From NCBI GenBank assembly GCA_937127445.1, contig CAKZLY010000028.1, positions 1 through 64,000 of the forward strand: 64,000 nucleotides of DNA. The letters are read 5' to 3'. The stretch's first letter is position 1, and each line of letters opens with the position of its first letter. A model generated the notes under the pieces. It saw only the letters and a program-made list of their open reading frames with translations. It was not told the origin of the DNA and did not search any database. The position numbers and the translations under genes are program-made. This stretch comes from Eximiradius sp. (GTDB lineage: Bacteria; Bacteroidota; Ignavibacteria; Kapaibacteriales; UBA2268). This document shows positions 1 through 8,311 of the stretch, piece by piece.

Positions 1-699
1 TCGTACCATTATAGTGCAAACTTTTATTATAAAATAACAGGAAATACTAAGTTTGTTGTAAAAGCAGAAGACAATAATTTGACTTGTCAAGATGAATTCA
101 CTGTTTATGCTGAACCAGAAGAACAGTATTCCGATTATCAAATATTAGCATTATTTGATTATAGAAGTACTGAATTATTAGATAGTTATATTAACAATTT
201 AGATATGTTAGCTGAAATTGCAATAAATAACCCAAACTATACTCTGGAATTAATCGGATATGCAGAAATTGAGGGAAAAGAAACAGACACGAAAAATCTT
301 GCTCAATACAGAGCTCAAGCTGTTGCAGATCAATTAATTGGATTAGGTGTAAGCCCATCTCAAATTCGTGTGGTTTCCGAAGGGAGCAGTAAACCAATAT
401 ATTACTTGCCAACAAAAAATTGGCAAAAACTCTATAATAGACGAGTAGAAATTCGTTGGATTACTTCTGATGATTTGCCTTACGAAATAATTGAAAATAT
501 TTATCCTTCGGAGGAGATAGCCCAAAACAAAGTGAATATATGGAAAGAAAGAGGGTACAAATCTTATTATGAAAGATACTTAAAAAATAATATGCCTTAC
601 TACAAAGTTAAATTGTGGGGGTATGCAACTGCCGAAGAAGCAGAAAAAGTAAGAAAAATTCTCAGTAAAAAATTTAAAGGTAATTTTCAAGTAAGATGA
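1..699 (+). CDS. OmpA-family C-terminal domain plus SPOR-like domain protein (5' partial)
   Basis: The reading frame is open from the first base of the window, so the true start lies upstream and only the C-terminal part is visible. Roughly the middle third is an OmpA/MotB-type peptidoglycan-binding domain: an FDYRSTEL strand, a central helix, and the RAQAVADQLIGLGV and RRVEIRW elements typical of the family. The last ~65 residues look like a SPOR-type repeat (paired Tyr/Lys-rich strands and an AEEAEKVRKIL helix), which would bind denuded glycan. Both domains imply a periplasmic or outer-membrane protein anchored to the cell wall. The gene converges on the minus-strand cluster ending at 745, and its stop codon lies inside a hairpin (696-739). 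A Pal-like or T9SS-associated OmpA protein is possible; the missing N-terminus prevents a choice. Confidence 0.8.
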   Translation, partial: SYHYSANFYYKITGNTKFVVKAEDNNLTCQDEFTVYAEPEEQYSDYQILALFDYRSTELLDSYINNLDMLAEIAINNPNYTLELIGYAEIEGKETDTKNLAQYRAQAVADQLIGLGVSPSQIRVVSEGSSKPIYYLPTKNWQKLYNRRVEIRWITSDDLPYEIIENIYPSEEIAQNKVNIWKERGYKSYYERYLKNNMPYYKVKLWGYATAEEAEKVRKILSKKFKGNFQVR

Positions 700-739
700 G
701 AGATTTACCACCTGATTTTTCAGATGGGAAATCCCTCAT
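696..739. terminator. Imperfect hairpin between convergent genes
   Basis: An interrupted inverted repeat spans the end of the OmpA/SPOR gene. The arms pair as ATGAG/CTCAT, GATTT/AAATC, CCA/TGG and CTGA/TCAG, each block separated by a single mismatch, around a short T-rich loop. There is no clear T tract on either side. It probably acts as a two-way terminator or an mRNA 3' end stabiliser. Confidence 0.45.
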
Positions 740-744
740 AAACT

Positions 745-1845
745 CTACTTTTCAAAAAACATGTTTACTAACTTTTGAAATGTTTCATTATCAACTTGTT
801 CTAAAATTGATTTATCAAAATTGATTGATAAATTTGTGAGTTCGGCTTTCAGTTTTTCACATTCGCTCTTAATATATTCGTTAGCTTCTTTTCCAAACAT
901 TGCTAATGAAACAATTTCTTTTATCCTGTCTGTTTCAATTTTACAAATCCAATTTTTGTAGGGGTTTTGATACAAATCTTCAAAGTTCTGTCTGATTTTG
1001 ACATTTGCACCAACAACCTTTAAACCGTTTAAATTCATATTGAAATAAATATCAAACGTATTTTTTTTAACAACAAACAAAGGATTTTCCTTCGACAAAG
1101 TAATATTTAAATTAGCAAAGTCAACCGTATCAATTATCCCTAACAATCTCATCGCAAAAGTGTCTAAACCAAAACGAATAAAGCCATTTTCTTCAATATA
1201 TCCCCAAATATGATTTTTTAGCAGGAAGTAACCAGCTGGAATATTTTCAGTTATCGAAGAAGTTTTTATTGACTTTTCAAGTTCTGATTTTATTTTTTCC
1301 CTTCTTTTCGAAAGATGTTTTCTTACAAAGTCATTTAAACGATTATCAACATAAGGTTTCTGAATAAAGTCAATTGCTCCCTCCTTGATTAAATCATAAG
1401 GGGTTGCCGAACTAACACTTTCAGTTATTATAATCACGTCAATATCGGGTCGTTTTTGCTTAATTCGATTAGTAAGTTCTTCACCTGAAATATCTCTTGT
1501 TTTTTCGCCTGTAAAAACAAAGTCATAATGATTTAACAAACATAGTTGATGTGCTTCCATTCCGCTTATAACTGAATCAACAGAATATCCATCTAAAACA
1601 AGCAAACTACGTAGTTTGTCTAATAATTCTTCATCTTTTTCAACAATTAATATGCGCGCTAATGGATTTTGAAGCTCAACCCTTTTGAGTGAACTTGAAA
1701 TATTTGAGTAATCTTTGGTCAAACTTTCTTTCAATGCTTTCTGACGATGCTCTCTAAGCTTCTTTTCAGATGCTTTCTTAACAACGGTTCTTATTAGAAC
1801 TTCAATAATGATTACTAAGATTATTACTGAAATTGTATATATCAT
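745..1845 (-). CDS. Membrane-anchored pseudo-receiver fused to GcvH-like domain
   Basis: A 366-residue protein. Residues 1-22 form one N-terminal membrane helix. Residues ~63-175 form a response-regulator receiver fold with the acidic pair region (EKDEE, 70-73) and the conserved Lys-Pro (K163-P164). The phosphoacceptor Asp is missing: alignment on D108 and G121 places Gly113 there. Residues ~204-305 resemble glycine cleavage H protein (HIWGYIEENG, FGLDTFAMRLLG, then NPYKNWICKIE matching the 'PY..GWL' ending). Lys261 falls where H protein is lipoylated, four residues before DIY, but the usual flanking residues are absent. The gene is last in the minus-strand redox cluster, 11 bp after the multihaem cytochrome. 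Inference: a scaffold or sensor subunit of that complex. It is unlikely to be a true GcvH, since no gcv genes are nearby. Confidence 0.75.
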   Translation of the reverse strand: MIYTISVIILVIIIEVLIRTVVKKASEKKLREHRQKALKESLTKDYSNISSSLKRVELQNPLARILIVEKDEELLDKLRSLLVLDGYSVDSVISGMEAHQLCLLNHYDFVFTGEKTRDISGEELTNRIKQKRPDIDVIIITESVSSATPYDLIKEGAIDFIQKPYVDNRLNDFVRKHLSKRREKIKSELEKSIKTSSITENIPAGYFLLKNHIWGYIEENGFIRFGLDTFAMRLLGIIDTVDFANLNITLSKENPLFVVKKNTFDIYFNMNLNGLKVVGANVKIRQNFEDLYQNPYKNWICKIETDRIKEIVSLAMFGKEANEYIKSECEKLKAELTNLSINFDKSILEQVDNETFQKLVNMFFEK

Positions 1846-1856
1846 AATAGTTCCCC

Positions 1857-3047
1857 TTATTTAGTAACTGATTTTCCAGGTTTTTGTTTAGGATAAGAGT
1901 AATTATCGTGGCAATCACTACAAACAGTTTTCTGAGCGAAATTTCTTGATGGGTGGCAACTTTCGCAATCTAATTCCTTATGAGTATCGTCTAAAATCAG
2001 TCCCGTACGTTTATGATTAAATTTTCCTGTTACAAAATCAGTATGGCAGGAAATGCAACTTGGATTAAGTTTGTTTGGTAAATTCATTACTGTATGGCAC
2101 TTATCACAAGGCAATTTTGAGTGGTGTTTTCCTAAATCAAAGCCTGTTAATTTGTGGTCAAACTTATCTTTTACTTCGTTCATATGGCATTTGTTACAAG
2201 AATTGTCTTTATGGCAGGTGATACAATTTTGATGAACGACTTCAAATGGCTGTCCCTTTAAATCGTGCTTTCTTGGTTTGTCGTAAGTTCTATCAACATC
2301 GTGGCACTTTGTGCATCTATCATTCTGATGACAAGTTTTGCAAGTAAGTCCAAAAAGCTTCACGTGTTCATCGTGATTAAAAGTTACCAATCGTCCGTTT
2401 TCAAAATTAGTTTCATAGATGATTTTAGGCTGAGAAACATATTCTGGATGAGTTTTACCAATTAGATTATTCATTTTTTTCTGAATATTTTCTTTTGTTT
2501 CTTTAGCAATTGGCAAATGGCAATAGGAACAATCGTTGGAATGGCTCCAATCTCTGTGACAACTGTAGCATTGACGGTGAAATGAAGCAGTTAAATCAGG
2601 ACGAGAAATATCTTTGCGTTTCCTTTCTTGTTTGTGGCAATTCTCGCATTTTTCAATCGGTCCAGCAATATTATAATGATGGCATCCATCGCAACCAATT
2701 GAAATATCTGCCATTTGAGCGTGAATAAGGTGTGAGAAAACTACTTTTCCATAACGTTTCCCATTATTATTCAGAATAACATATTCAGGACCTTCCTCTG
2801 GTTTATGTTCAATTGTAATCAATTCATTTCTTGGACAAGCAATTAAGCAAGGATTTTTCTTCGTTGGGAAATCGCAGCTATGACATCTTTTACACTCAAT
2901 TGGCAATCGTTGATGACCATCATTCGGCTTAACAATTATTTCTTTGGATTTATTGCCGGCTTTAGATTTTGGGATTTGATTTTGTCCAATAATAAAACCA
3001 CTCACTGCTATAAAAATAACAACAAATATTAAAGTTTTATTTTTCAT
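1857..3047 (-). CDS. 13-haem c-type cytochrome
   Basis: A 396-residue exported protein with an N-terminal signal/anchor helix (KTLIFVVIFIAVSGFIIG) and thirteen CxxCH haem-attachment motifs, some in closely spaced pairs (CYSCH/CSYCH, CKTCH/CTKCH, CITCH/CNKCH). Many extra His residues can act as distal ligands. The ATG at 3047 is chosen because GGAGA lies about seven bases upstream; the frame extends to a TTG at 3062 with no support. It lies 11 bp after the NrfD-like gene. Multihaem cytochromes in this position (as in the Hmc, Tmc and Nrf/Nhc families) exchange electrons with the membrane NrfD subunit on the periplasmic side. It does not look like NrfA nitrite reductase (no CxxCK) or octahaem hydroxylamine oxidoreductase, so an electron-wire role is most likely. 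Confidence 0.9.
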   Translation of the reverse strand: MKNKTLIFVVIFIAVSGFIIGQNQIPKSKAGNKSKEIIVKPNDGHQRLPIECKRCHSCDFPTKKNPCLIACPRNELITIEHKPEEGPEYVILNNNGKRYGKVVFSHLIHAQMADISIGCDGCHHYNIAGPIEKCENCHKQERKRKDISRPDLTASFHRQCYSCHRDWSHSNDCSYCHLPIAKETKENIQKKMNNLIGKTHPEYVSQPKIIYETNFENGRLVTFNHDEHVKLFGLTCKTCHQNDRCTKCHDVDRTYDKPRKHDLKGQPFEVVHQNCITCHKDNSCNKCHMNEVKDKFDHKLTGFDLGKHHSKLPCDKCHTVMNLPNKLNPSCISCHTDFVTGKFNHKRTGLILDDTHKELDCESCHPSRNFAQKTVCSDCHDNYSYPKQKPGKSVTK

Positions 3048-3058
3048 CTTTTGTCTCC

Positions 3059-4291
3059 TCAATGAATTGGATTAGTAAGTGTTCCCGGACTACTGCTATT
3101 TTCGGGTATGCTAATAATAGGGAATATCATAACAAAAGCTCTATATAAAAGTACTAAAAGTGCAATTAATCCAACAGTAACTGATATTTCACCAAAAGAT
3201 GGGAAATATGGAGATACAGAATAGGGTGGATGGTATGCAATAACAAAATTATTCAATCTGTTAATAAATACGCCAAAAACTACCAAAGTTGATGCAATAA
3301 ATAACCATAAAGGTGAATTCAATACTGCTCTTGACATAAACATTCTCAACGGGATTACCACTCCTAAAATAATCTCAATCATAAACATTACACTGTGAAT
3401 ATTAATCTCTGCCAAATAAACGTATGTTCCTCTTATAACCATATCTCCAATTTTGAAAGATAAATAGATAAATAGCAAAAGTGGCACTAATGAGCCGAGT
3501 CTTCTCAAGACAGGCATTTCTGGTTCTAATTTGAACGATCTTGAAGCAATTAGTGACTCGAATATTACCATTGGAAATCCAACAGCAATAGCAGACAAAA
3601 GGAATAATAGTGGCAGAATCGGGGTCTGCCAGAGCGGATGCATTTTGCTTCCAGCGATAATCATCAATGTGCCTAATGAAGACTGATGTAAAGTAGAGAG
3701 AACAACTCCCGCAATAAAGAAGATAAACATTACTTTTGATAATGTCTTGTCAAGTAACCTGAGTAATTTGTCTAATACTTTATTGAAAATTGATAAAATA
3801 CCTGGCAGATTGACTCTTCCGATAAAACGTTCAGTAACGATTGGGATAAATTCTATATAAAGTACTGTTAGGTATATCATAACGCATATACCAACTTCAA
3901 ATAATGCTGAATTAGGATTCCACATAATTAGTGGATGCCAAATATAATACCAACGGCCGATATCTATAAATACGCCCAAAGCAACAAAAGTATATCCAAG
4001 CATTGCTGTAAGTAATGCAGGACGAACAACAACATGATAATACTCACGGTTCATAACGTGACTCAAAGCTGCAGTTGTAAATCCACCTGCTGCTAATGCT
4101 ACTCCTGTTGCAACATCAATAGCAATCCAAATCCCCCAAGGATATTGCTGATTAAGATTCGTAACCGAACCAATCCCAAAAATAAACCTCATTGCAAGAA
4201 ATATCAACCCATTTAGCGCGAGTAAACACAAAATAATTACACCAGGGGTAAAAAATTTTATCTTTAATGGTTTTGGTAATAAACCTTCCAT
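3059..4291 (-). CDS. NrfD/PsrC-family quinone-interacting membrane subunit
   Basis: A 410-residue polytopic protein with about ten hydrophobic helices. It carries the NrfD-type sequence features NQQYPWGIWIAIDVATGVAL and AGGFTTAALSHV in the first helices. NrfD proteins hold the quinone site of many complexes (Hmc, Dsr, Psr, Act) and pass electrons to a ferredoxin-like subunit. The start is secure: AGGAGG ends five bases before the ATG at 4291. The gene follows the ferredoxin-like gene directly (nine bases between) and precedes the 13-haem cytochrome, the usual order of such complexes. The direction of electron flow (quinol oxidation or quinone reduction) cannot be read from sequence. Confidence 0.92.
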   Translation of the reverse strand: MEGLLPKPLKIKFFTPGVIILCLLALNGLIFLAMRFIFGIGSVTNLNQQYPWGIWIAIDVATGVALAAGGFTTAALSHVMNREYYHVVVRPALLTAMLGYTFVALGVFIDIGRWYYIWHPLIMWNPNSALFEVGICVMIYLTVLYIEFIPIVTERFIGRVNLPGILSIFNKVLDKLLRLLDKTLSKVMFIFFIAGVVLSTLHQSSLGTLMIIAGSKMHPLWQTPILPLLFLLSAIAVGFPMVIFESLIASRSFKLEPEMPVLRRLGSLVPLLLFIYLSFKIGDMVIRGTYVYLAEINIHSVMFMIEIILGVVIPLRMFMSRAVLNSPLWLFIASTLVVFGVFINRLNNFVIAYHPPYSVSPYFPSFGEISVTVGLIALLVLLYRAFVMIFPIISIPENSSSPGTLTNPIH

Positions 4292-4300
4292 TTTATCCTC

Positions 4301-5197
4301 CTATTCTTCTTCTAAATCTGAACGTTTTTTAGTGAGCCACATTATTCCACCAAGCAGTGAATAAAGCGCAATTGGCGGAACAAAGTAAGCAAAAATACCA
4401 TGTTGGATACTCTCTGATACACCAGGAGCAGGCGATAGTTTAAGTTTAGGCATTCCAAATTCCCACATTTTTTTGTTACCAATGTAAACCCACGAGGTTC
4501 CACCAACTTCTTTTTCCCCATAAATATAGTTTTCATACCTGTTAGGATATAAAGATATTCTTTCTTTTGCAAGTTGGATAATCTCATTTCGAGGACCATA
4601 TGTCATTACTTCCATTGGACAAATCTCAACACAGGCTGGCAACATACCTTGTTTTGTTCTCTCGATACAGAAATCGCATTTCATTATTCGCGGCTCAATT
4701 GCTTTATTATATTCAAAGGTCGGCACCTGGAACGGACAAGCAACCATACAATAGCGGCATCCTATGCATTTGCTCCCATCCCAAACAACACTTCCATTTT
4801 CGAATTTGCTAAATGCTCCAACGATACAAGCAGAAACACAAGCAGGATGGTCGCAGTGGTTGCATTGTGCTTTAACGAAAATCGGGGATAATTTGTTTTT
4901 TTGGTTTTCAAATTCATTGACTACTGTTAAAGCCGTTTCATCAGGACGTCTAAATTTTTTAAAAACACTACGGTCATGATAGTCATCAAGCTGCCCAGCT
5001 GGGATATTGTGTGCTTCTTTACAAGCCCACTCGCAATGGCGGCATCCGATACATACTGTTGTATCAACGAGTACCCCCATTCTTTCATCTGAGAGAATAT
5101 TCGTGGATGCTGAATCAGCATTCTGAGTGCTAACAGCAGCAACCGATGCAATTGCAGCTGCCTTTTTAAAAAAATTTCTTCGGTTTATCTTGTTCAT
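4301..5197 (-). CDS. Tat-exported HybA/DsrO-like 4x[4Fe-4S] ferredoxin subunit
   Basis: A 298-residue iron-sulfur protein. The N-terminus has a twin-arginine signal (NRRNFF, Arg6-Arg7, then an Ala-rich helix), so it is exported folded with its clusters. Four cysteine groups follow: CIGCRHCEWAC, CNHCDHPACVSAC, CIGCRYCMVAC and CDFC...CVEIC, enough for four [4Fe-4S] clusters. A single C-terminal helix (FVPPIALYSLLGG) anchors it to the membrane. The architecture matches HybA/HmcB/DsrO electron-transfer subunits, which sit on the periplasmic face of an NrfD protein. It is the first gene of the minus-strand cluster and reads away from the TonB receptor gene across a long AT-rich gap. Confidence 0.93.
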   Translation of the reverse strand: MNKINRRNFFKKAAAIASVAAVSTQNADSASTNILSDERMGVLVDTTVCIGCRHCEWACKEAHNIPAGQLDDYHDRSVFKKFRRPDETALTVVNEFENQKNKLSPIFVKAQCNHCDHPACVSACIVGAFSKFENGSVVWDGSKCIGCRYCMVACPFQVPTFEYNKAIEPRIMKCDFCIERTKQGMLPACVEICPMEVMTYGPRNEIIQLAKERISLYPNRYENYIYGEKEVGGTSWVYIGNKKMWEFGMPKLKLSPAPGVSESIQHGIFAYFVPPIALYSLLGGIMWLTKKRSDLEEE

Positions 5198-5582
5198 AAC
5201 GATTTTAAAATAATTATTAATAATAATTCATTTGTAAATTAAGATTAAATGCTTAATGCTCTTTCATTAAAATATTAATAATGCTAACAAAATACAAAAG
5301 AAAAATAAAAAATAATAATTATTTGTTTGAAAATATTAGACTTATCTATTATTTATTTTTAGCGAAACTAAATTTAATTTAAATAAATTAATTTGTTTTA
5401 CTTCATTGAATAGAAGGTATATTCCTGCTTTTATTGAGATTTATAATTGCTTCTGTAAGTTAATTTTTTTTAATAAACTTTATTGAATTGATTTTTCACT
5501 ATAATGAACAGTTGAACTTACTATTTTTCGATATGTTTTTATTAATTTTGGATGTTATGTTTAATTGAATTTTGAATTTTTT
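5198..5582. other. AT-rich divergent intergenic region
   Basis: About 385 bases without a plausible gene separate the minus-strand redox cluster from the plus-strand TonB receptor, so it should hold both promoters. It is very A/T rich with short homopolymer runs. A TATAAT at 5501-5506 is a possible -10 for the receptor, but no convincing -35 accompanies it. I see no riboswitch-like conserved box and no strong hairpin. Confidence 0.5.
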
Positions 5583-7505
5583 ATGAAAAAAGTCATTTTA
5601 TTTTTAATCGTACTTAATGCATTTTTTTTAAAAGCAGAAGTAATAAAGGAAACAAAAACAAATCCAGTGGTAGTAACGGCAAGTAGTGAGCCAGTTCTAT
5701 ATTCTGAAACTGCTCGAATAGTTACAGTAATTGATTTAGAACAAATTCAATCATCGAATGCCAAAAATATAGAAGATTTGCTAAAATATATCTCCAATGT
5801 GGATGTTAGAAGAAGAGGTGGACCACAAGCACAGGCAGATTTTTCAGTTCGTGGTGGTTCATTCGAACAAACTCTGATAATGATAAACGGAATTCCGTTT
5901 AATTCTGCTCAAACTGGGCATCATAATGGTAATTTGCCAATCTCAATTTATGACATTGAAAAGATAGAAATTTTAGAAGGGTCCGGGAACAGAGTTCTTG
6001 GTACAAATGCTTTTTCTGGTGCTGTAAATATTATCACGAAAAAAGCAGCAAATGATCAACGGATAAATTTTGCCATTTCAGGCGGTGAATACGGATATTA
6101 CGATTTCAATATTTCGAGCAATTTCGTTTTATTTAATAATTTGAATTCTTTTTATTCTATTTATCGCCAAAAATCTGATGGATATATCCAAAACACCGAT
6201 ACTGATATTATTAACTTTTTTGGTTCTAATATTTTTTGTTCGGAATATGGTAATATTTCATTACAATACGGTGTTGGTAAAAGAAATTTTGGAGCAAATA
6301 GTTTTTATACTGCAAAATATCCAAATCAGTACGAGGCAATAAATTCTTCATTTATGAATATTTCTTATTCCAAGAATATAGATAATATAAAGATTTTTTT
6401 ACAATCATACTACAAAACTCTTTTCGATAGATTTGAGCTTTTTCGTTCTATGAAAAGCGCTCCTGCTTGGTATAAAGGGCACAATTACCATAATAATACT
6501 TCATTAGGAGGTCAAATTAAAGCAAGTATTACATCTGACATTGGAATTTCTTCGTTTGGTTTAGAAATCAGAGATGAAAGCATATTAAGTAATGTTTTAG
6601 GTAAAAAGTTAGACAGTCCTAAAAAAATATCTAGTGAAAAAAACAAATATTATTATTATTCAGACAACAGACAAAACGTAAGTGTATTTTTTGAACAGTT
6701 TATAAAATATGGTAGAATGTCTATTTTTATTGGAAGTATGTATAATTGGAATTCTCGGTTTAATTCAGATTTCTATGGTGGGCTTGATGTATGCTATCAA
6801 TTATCTGATAATGCAAGTGCTTTTGGGAGCATTAATCAATCAGGAAGGCTTCCAAGCTTCACAGATTTGTATTATAATGGACCCACTAATAAAGGTAACC
6901 CAAATTTGAAACCAGAATATTCAATTTCAATTGAAACAGGTGTTAAATATAGCAGCAAATTTACAAGTTCAAGTTTTTCGATTTTTAGAAATTTTGGAAA
7001 AGACTTAATTGATTGGATAAAGCATCCTGATTCAACTTTGTGGGAAACAAGAAATCTTACTAAATTAAATACAATTGGTTTTCAATTTTCTACTAATTTA
7101 TTTCCTAAATCCATCTATGATAACATAAATTGGTTCAAAATAATTAGTTTATCATATACATTTATTACCTCAACCAAAAGCTCACAGAATTATCAATCAC
7201 TTTATGCACTTGATTATCTCAAACATAAATTTAACGTAAATGCACTTTTCAACATAGGATATGATTTTACATTTAATGTGAATACTAATTATCAAAAACG
7301 CAATGGAACTTATTATAGTTATGAAAAAAATCAAGAAGTTAAATATAATGATATATTCCTTGCAAGCATTAAAATATCATATGCTATATACCGATATACT
7401 TTCTTTTTGGAAATAGATAATATTTTCGATAAAAAATATCAGGATATTGCCAATGTGATTCAGCCGGGAAGATGGGCGAGAGGTGGTTTGCAATTCAATT
7501 TTTAG
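5583..7505 (+). CDS. TonB-dependent outer-membrane receptor
   Basis: A 640-residue receptor. The signal peptide (MKKVILFLIVLNAFFLKA) supports the ATG at 5583 over an in-frame TTG at 5565. Residues ~25-150 form the plug: a TonB-box-like PVVVTAS segment, RRRGGPQAQADFSVRGG, and GSGNRVLGTNAFSGAVNIITKK. A 22-strand-type barrel with many aromatic strand ends follows, ending in the typical RWARGGLQFNF. It imports a scarce ligand (metal chelate, cobalamin or similar) with energy from TonB. The plug is closest in style to BtuB/vitamin-B12-like receptors, but no substrate gene or riboswitch is adjacent, so the ligand is unknown. It converges with a TonB-like gene that ends four bases away. Confidence 0.92.
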   Translation: MKKVILFLIVLNAFFLKAEVIKETKTNPVVVTASSEPVLYSETARIVTVIDLEQIQSSNAKNIEDLLKYISNVDVRRRGGPQAQADFSVRGGSFEQTLIMINGIPFNSAQTGHHNGNLPISIYDIEKIEILEGSGNRVLGTNAFSGAVNIITKKAANDQRINFAISGGEYGYYDFNISSNFVLFNNLNSFYSIYRQKSDGYIQNTDTDIINFFGSNIFCSEYGNISLQYGVGKRNFGANSFYTAKYPNQYEAINSSFMNISYSKNIDNIKIFLQSYYKTLFDRFELFRSMKSAPAWYKGHNYHNNTSLGGQIKASITSDIGISSFGLEIRDESILSNVLGKKLDSPKKISSEKNKYYYYSDNRQNVSVFFEQFIKYGRMSIFIGSMYNWNSRFNSDFYGGLDVCYQLSDNASAFGSINQSGRLPSFTDLYYNGPTNKGNPNLKPEYSISIETGVKYSSKFTSSSFSIFRNFGKDLIDWIKHPDSTLWETRNLTKLNTIGFQFSTNLFPKSIYDNINWFKIISLSYTFITSTKSSQNYQSLYALDYLKHKFNVNALFNIGYDFTFNVNTNYQKRNGTYYSYEKNQEVKYNDIFLASIKISYAIYRYTFFLEIDNIFDKKYQDIANVIQPGRWARGGLQFNF

Positions 7506-7509
7506 AATA

Positions 7510-8310
7510 TTACCTTAATCTGAATGTAAAAGGAATTACCCCAACCATTTCAATATCTTCTTTTATTGGGTTAAATCTCCATTGGCGAAGCGCTTCAATG
7601 GCGGCACGTTCAAGCCGTGGGTCCGCTTTTTGAAGCGGGACAATTGAACCAACAGTTCCGTCAGGTCTTACAGTAAAACGAATTTTAATTTGTGCTGATG
7701 TGTTGACACCTGGTGGGAAAGTCGGAATTTTCTTCACTAACACCACTCTGTTTCCGCCGCCGCCCCATTCAATATCGCCAAAACCTTCACCCTTGCCAGG
7801 CCCAGTGCCTCGTGTTCCGAGTCCAGTGCCCCAATCTTCGCCATCGGGGAAACCAATATTACGAGAACTTGTTCCCAAATCAGATGGAGTTTGCTTCTCG
7901 CTTGAACTAATCTCACGCTTTGCAACGATGTTTGATGATTCAGTTATATCAGTAGACGCAGATGTTTTTGATATTTGAGTTTTTGCGGCAATTTCAGCAT
8001 CGTGCAGTTCACTTCGTGGTAAATTGCCTTTATGAGCAACACCTTCTCGAGATAAATTCCCTTTGCTCATTCCTGTTCCGTCTCCATATCCAAAGCTCAA
8101 TAGTTCGAGAGGAACAGTGTTGGAAATTAATTGTCTGGATTCTGGTTGAGGATCTCTAATAAGGTTTAACAATAATAAAAGAACAAAAGTAGTTGGAATA
8201 GCAATAGCTAAACCTTTTGCTGTATTTGCGTGCCACGGTATCTTAAATTGAAAAGAATAATTCTCATCTTTATAAGATGGATTGTACAGATAATTGTCTT
8301 TTCCCCCCAT
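7510..8310 (-). CDS. TonB-like energy-transducing protein
   Basis: A 266-residue protein with a short cytoplasmic N-terminus, one membrane helix at about residues 31-50 (AIAIPTTFVLLLLL), a Ser/Thr- and Gly-rich periplasmic linker (GTGLGTRGTGPGKGEGFG) and a TonB C-terminal domain at about 180-266 (IRFTVRPDGTVGSI, then AAIEALRQWRFNP). The frame continues upstream, but the ATG at 8310 is preferred because it follows the SPOR gene's stop by one base (TAATATG). A longer form starting at 8349 would overlap that gene. It is the last gene of the TPR/barrel/SPOR cassette. No ExbB or ExbD is in view, so its energiser must be encoded elsewhere. Adjacent convergence with a TonB receptor suggests, but does not prove, a partnership. 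Confidence 0.85.
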   Translation of the reverse strand: MGGKDNYLYNPSYKDENYSFQFKIPWHANTAKGLAIAIPTTFVLLLLLNLIRDPQPESRQLISNTVPLELLSFGYGDGTGMSKGNLSREGVAHKGNLPRSELHDAEIAAKTQISKTSASTDITESSNIVAKREISSSEKQTPSDLGTSSRNIGFPDGEDWGTGLGTRGTGPGKGEGFGDIEWGGGGNRVVLVKKIPTFPPGVNTSAQIKIRFTVRPDGTVGSIVPLQKADPRLERAAIEALRQWRFNPIKEDIEMVGVIPFTFRLR

Positions 8311-8311
8311 A

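Noticed and set aside
745-1845. A true glycine cleavage H protein
   Set aside because: The domain is fused to a membrane-anchored pseudo-receiver, lacks the usual residues around the lipoyl Lys, and lies among electron-transfer genes.
2265-2728. Two plus-strand frames with several Cys codons
   Set aside because: They are shadows of the 13-haem cytochrome; Cys arises from the complement of haem-site codons.
1857-3047. NrfA-type nitrite reductase
   Set aside because: There are thirteen CxxCH motifs and no CxxCK, and the protein lacks the NrfA length and layout.
5198-5582. Possible riboswitch upstream of the TonB receptor
   Set aside because: No cobalamin-type conserved box or strong stem could be found in this AT-rich stretch.
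7700-7978. Plus-strand 92-codon Pro-rich frame
   Set aside because: It is antisense to the Gly-rich linker of the TonB-like protein; Pro runs are the complement of Gly codons.
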